Source: an archaeon (GTDB lineage Archaea > Nanobdellota > Nanobdellia > SCGC-AAA011-G17 > PNOQ01). From it: 14,940 nt of DNA. The position numbers and the translations under genes are program-made. The stretch lies in NCBI GenBank assembly GCA_021107835.1, contig JAIOSD010000054.1, positions 1-14,940 of the forward strand. The letters run 5' to 3'. Below are positions 12,710-14,940 of the stretch, piece by piece (position 1 is the stretch's first letter; every line of letters starts with the position of its first letter). The notes under the pieces were generated by a model. It was not told the origin of the DNA. It ran no database searches and saw only the letters and a program-made list of their open reading frames with translations.

Positions 12710-14940
12710 CACATAATCCTATTGTTAATCTTTTTACTAATTTTTTTTGGTTTTTTTTCCTATAATGGGGAAATTATTTCTAACAAAGCAATTGTTCTAG
12801 AAAAAAAGTTAATTTTTGAGGAAATTTTTGATCCAAAAGAAGGAAAAATAAAGGCCCTTTTTACTCCTAAAAAAGGAAATATTCAAGAAGAAATAAACAA
12901 TAGTCAGTTAAATAATATCACAAACACAACAGATAATCTAGAATTGATTTTGTGGGATGATTATTATGGTAGCAACCCTATTCCAGGGGTAATAAAAGTA
13001 AAATTTAAAGAAAATGTAAATGTTGATACACCTGAATTAGCAAAAAAAGCAATAGAATCGGTGAAAACAAATGAGTCTAATTTTACAGAAGGAATAATAA
13101 TTGAAAAAAAATTAATAGAACCAAAAGATCCAAAGAAAAAACAAATCTGGAATGAAATTGGTTTGAATAGGTGGATGGAGATAAAAATAGAGCCGACTTT
13201 AGATGTTTTGTCTGAAATAGAAAAATGGAAAGAATTACCAAACGTGGAAACAGCAGAACCAAGATATCATGATAGTTTAATTTTATTCCCAAATGAATAT
13301 AACTTTTATAAAAAATGGGATTTGCACAATACTGGAGATAATTTTGCAGACATCGGACAATGGAGTATCAATATTACAGAAGATGCAGATATTGATGCAC
13401 CAGAAGCTTGGGATATCACTACCGGAAATGGAATTATAATTGGAAATCCAGATCAGTCTGTTATGTGGTATCATAAAGATTTAGTAAATAATGTTATAAA
13501 AAATCTGGGAGAAGATGCTGATGGGGATGGTGTAGTGATAATCTATAATGGGACTACAAGTTATGAGTTTTGGAGTGGTGATACTTTCTACAATAATACT
13601 TACCCAAGTTATTACTTTGATCCAGATGATGTAAATGGTATTGATGACGATGAAAATGGAAAAATTGATGATTTTATTGGATGGGATTTTGTAAGTAATG
13701 ACAATGAGCCATCAAATACCCTAACTCATGGCACACAAACATCAGGAGTTATAGCTGCTGAAGCAAATAATGCATACAGTGTGATGGGCGTTTGTTGGAA
13801 TTGTACAATTATTCCTTCAAGAACTACTGGAAGGCTAGACGAAGGAATAATTTATGATGTAAACATGGGTGCAAGAGTTATAACACTTAGTTGGAAATGT
13901 ATTGGGATAAATCCCCCAACAGATGTAATAGATGCAGTAGAATATGCTACTCAAAATAATGTTTCAGTAATTTTTGGAGCCGCTAATGATGGAACTAGTT
14001 ATACAAATAGTTATTGTAAAATAAAGGAAAGTATTTGTGTAACAGGTACTAATTGGTTTGATAGATTATGGGAGGGATCAGCTTCTGGAGATACTAACTA
14101 TGGTCCTAAGTCAGATGTTGGGGCACCTGCAGCATTATTTACAACAAATGCAATAACATCAACAAATTACCCCCATACATTTTCAGAAGGAACCTCCTTG
14201 GCAGCACCTACAGTTGCAGGAGTTATAGGATTAATGCTTTCAATAAATCCAGACCTAACCCCCTTAGAAGTTAAATCAGTTGTTCAAACCGCAGTAGATC
14301 CATTTGTACAGAAAAATAAATACGCAGGAAATGGAAGAATAAACGCCCATAAAGCCGTTTTACTTTCAAATCAATCTCTACAGTATGGTTCATTCCCAGT
14401 TACACTAATAGATGCAAATTCAACAAAACAAGAAGATTCCATATTAAATATTTATGGTATTTCTAAAAGCCCAAATTTTCTAAAATACCAAATCTATTAT
14501 GGGCAAGAAGTTTATCCAGAGGATTGGATTTTAATTGAAGAAGTAAATTTGCCGATAGAGGGAGGATTAATATATCAAATAAATACAAATTATTTACCTT
14601 TGGGTGCAGGACAGCTTAAAATAATAACATTAGATACCAATAACCAATTTTCCCAAGATACATATCCTTTATTTATCGCTTCTTCGGTCTACAATGAAAG
14701 CAATCAATGTATAGACTTAGATGGAGATGAATGGTCTATTAATTCAACAGAAGATGCTTGTAATTATATTGGATTACTCGGATATGGGGATTGTGATGAT
14801 ACCAATATTGCAATTAATCCTGGTGCTACTGAAGTTTGTGATGGTTTAGATAATGATTGTAATATTGATACTTCTGATGGTTCTGGAGAAAGTAACCCCT
14901 CTAATTCTTTGCAATATGGAGTTTGTTCTGGTTCTGTACA
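12698..14940 (+). CDS. Second exported S8 subtilisin-like protease (3'-partial)
   Basis: Open from ATG 12698 to the window end (747 complete codons). It begins MKRGHIILLLIFLLIFFGFF, a signal peptide or anchor without a lipobox, unlike its neighbour. A prodomain with VIKVKFKENVNVDTPELA parallels VDTKSNA of the first protein. The catalytic set is D252 (NPDQSVMWYHKDL), H344 (HGT), N430 (GAAND) and S500 (GTSLAAP). The calcium insertion DPDDVNGIDDDENG is conserved to the base. YGSFPV opens the same beta-sandwich. From about residue 669 the proteins diverge: here a MopE-like metal-binding motif appears (LDGDEW, CDDTNIAINPGATEVCDGLDNDCN). It is a tandem paralogue with a near-identical promoter. C-terminus unknown. 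Confidence 0.93.
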   Translation, partial: MKRGHIILLLIFLLIFFGFFSYNGEIISNKAIVLEKKLIFEEIFDPKEGKIKALFTPKKGNIQEEINNSQLNNITNTTDNLELILWDDYYGSNPIPGVIKVKFKENVNVDTPELAKKAIESVKTNESNFTEGIIIEKKLIEPKDPKKKQIWNEIGLNRWMEIKIEPTLDVLSEIEKWKELPNVETAEPRYHDSLILFPNEYNFYKKWDLHNTGDNFADIGQWSINITEDADIDAPEAWDITTGNGIIIGNPDQSVMWYHKDLVNNVIKNLGEDADGDGVVIIYNGTTSYEFWSGDTFYNNTYPSYYFDPDDVNGIDDDENGKIDDFIGWDFVSNDNEPSNTLTHGTQTSGVIAAEANNAYSVMGVCWNCTIIPSRTTGRLDEGIIYDVNMGARVITLSWKCIGINPPTDVIDAVEYATQNNVSVIFGAANDGTSYTNSYCKIKESICVTGTNWFDRLWEGSASGDTNYGPKSDVGAPAALFTTNAITSTNYPHTFSEGTSLAAPTVAGVIGLMLSINPDLTPLEVKSVVQTAVDPFVQKNKYAGNGRINAHKAVLLSNQSLQYGSFPVTLIDANSTKQEDSILNIYGISKSPNFLKYQIYYGQEVYPEDWILIEEVNLPIEGGLIYQINTNYLPLGAGQLKIITLDTNNQFSQDTYPLFIASSVYNESNQCIDLDGDEWSINSTEDACNYIGLLGYGDCDDTNIAINPGATEVCDGLDNDCNIDTSDGSGESNPSNSLQYGVCSGSV
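13616..13660 (+). repeat. 45-bp stretch identical in both subtilases, copy 2
   Basis: Identical to 9085-9129 including all synonymous positions, while surrounding sequence is clearly diverged. Confidence 0.95.

Noticed and set aside
1..14940. tRNA, rRNA or other structured RNA genes
   Set aside because: No cloverleaf with a T-loop GGTTCRA in a credible context and no rRNA-like sequence was seen by eye on either strand.

Overview
The window looks like part of a small, AT-rich archaeal genome, most likely a DPANN lineage of the Woesearchaeota/Pacearchaeota type; the exact lineage is inferred. Evidence: adjacent small and large subunits of archaeal replication factor C, a TrmB-family regulator, an HtpX-type M48 protease, archaeal TATA boxes about 26-28 nt upstream of many start codons (leaderless mRNAs), and very large Cys-rich surface subtilases.

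Left third (1-2721): an integron-type gene cassette array without an integrase in view. Four attC-like sites (36-134, 687-809, 2023-2113, 2568-2721) all read AAC...GTT left to right and share loop sequence. They delimit three complete cassettes: (1) a nucleoside/guanine-type deaminase on the minus strand, (2) a two-gene unit of a SET-domain methyltransferase and an Asp/Glu racemase-like protein, (3) a 73-aa unknown protein with a perfect internal duplication. Each cassette carries its own archaeal promoter, unlike the usual promoterless bacterial cassette. In each, the promoter and gene are bracketed by a cassette-specific inverted repeat of about 13-14 bp (imperfect in cassette 3) that would enclose attC in the excised circle. 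By attC orientation any integrase would lie to the left; the array ends next to the terminator of a cold-shock gene.

Middle (2722-8296): chromosomal housekeeping and small-operon genes. A cold-shock protein with an acidic tail (minus) is divergent from htpX (plus). A two-gene operon of unrecognised proteins (minus) is divergent from a TrmB-like regulator (plus), with palindromes in the shared promoter region. The RFC operon (minus) has rfcS and rfcL overlapping by 4 nt. In-frame sequence after the rfcL stop codon ends in a PCNA-binding-like motif.

Right (8297-14940): two tandem, paralogous, exported S8 (subtilisin-like) proteases. The first is complete (1407 aa): lipoprotein signal, prodomain, catalytic domain, beta-sandwich, an eight-repeat FG-GAP/VCBS-like propeller, a 38-cysteine region and a C-terminal repeat domain. 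The second runs off the window and switches after the shared part to a MopE-like metal-binding motif. Both have an intact Asp/His/Asn/Ser set and nearly identical promoters.
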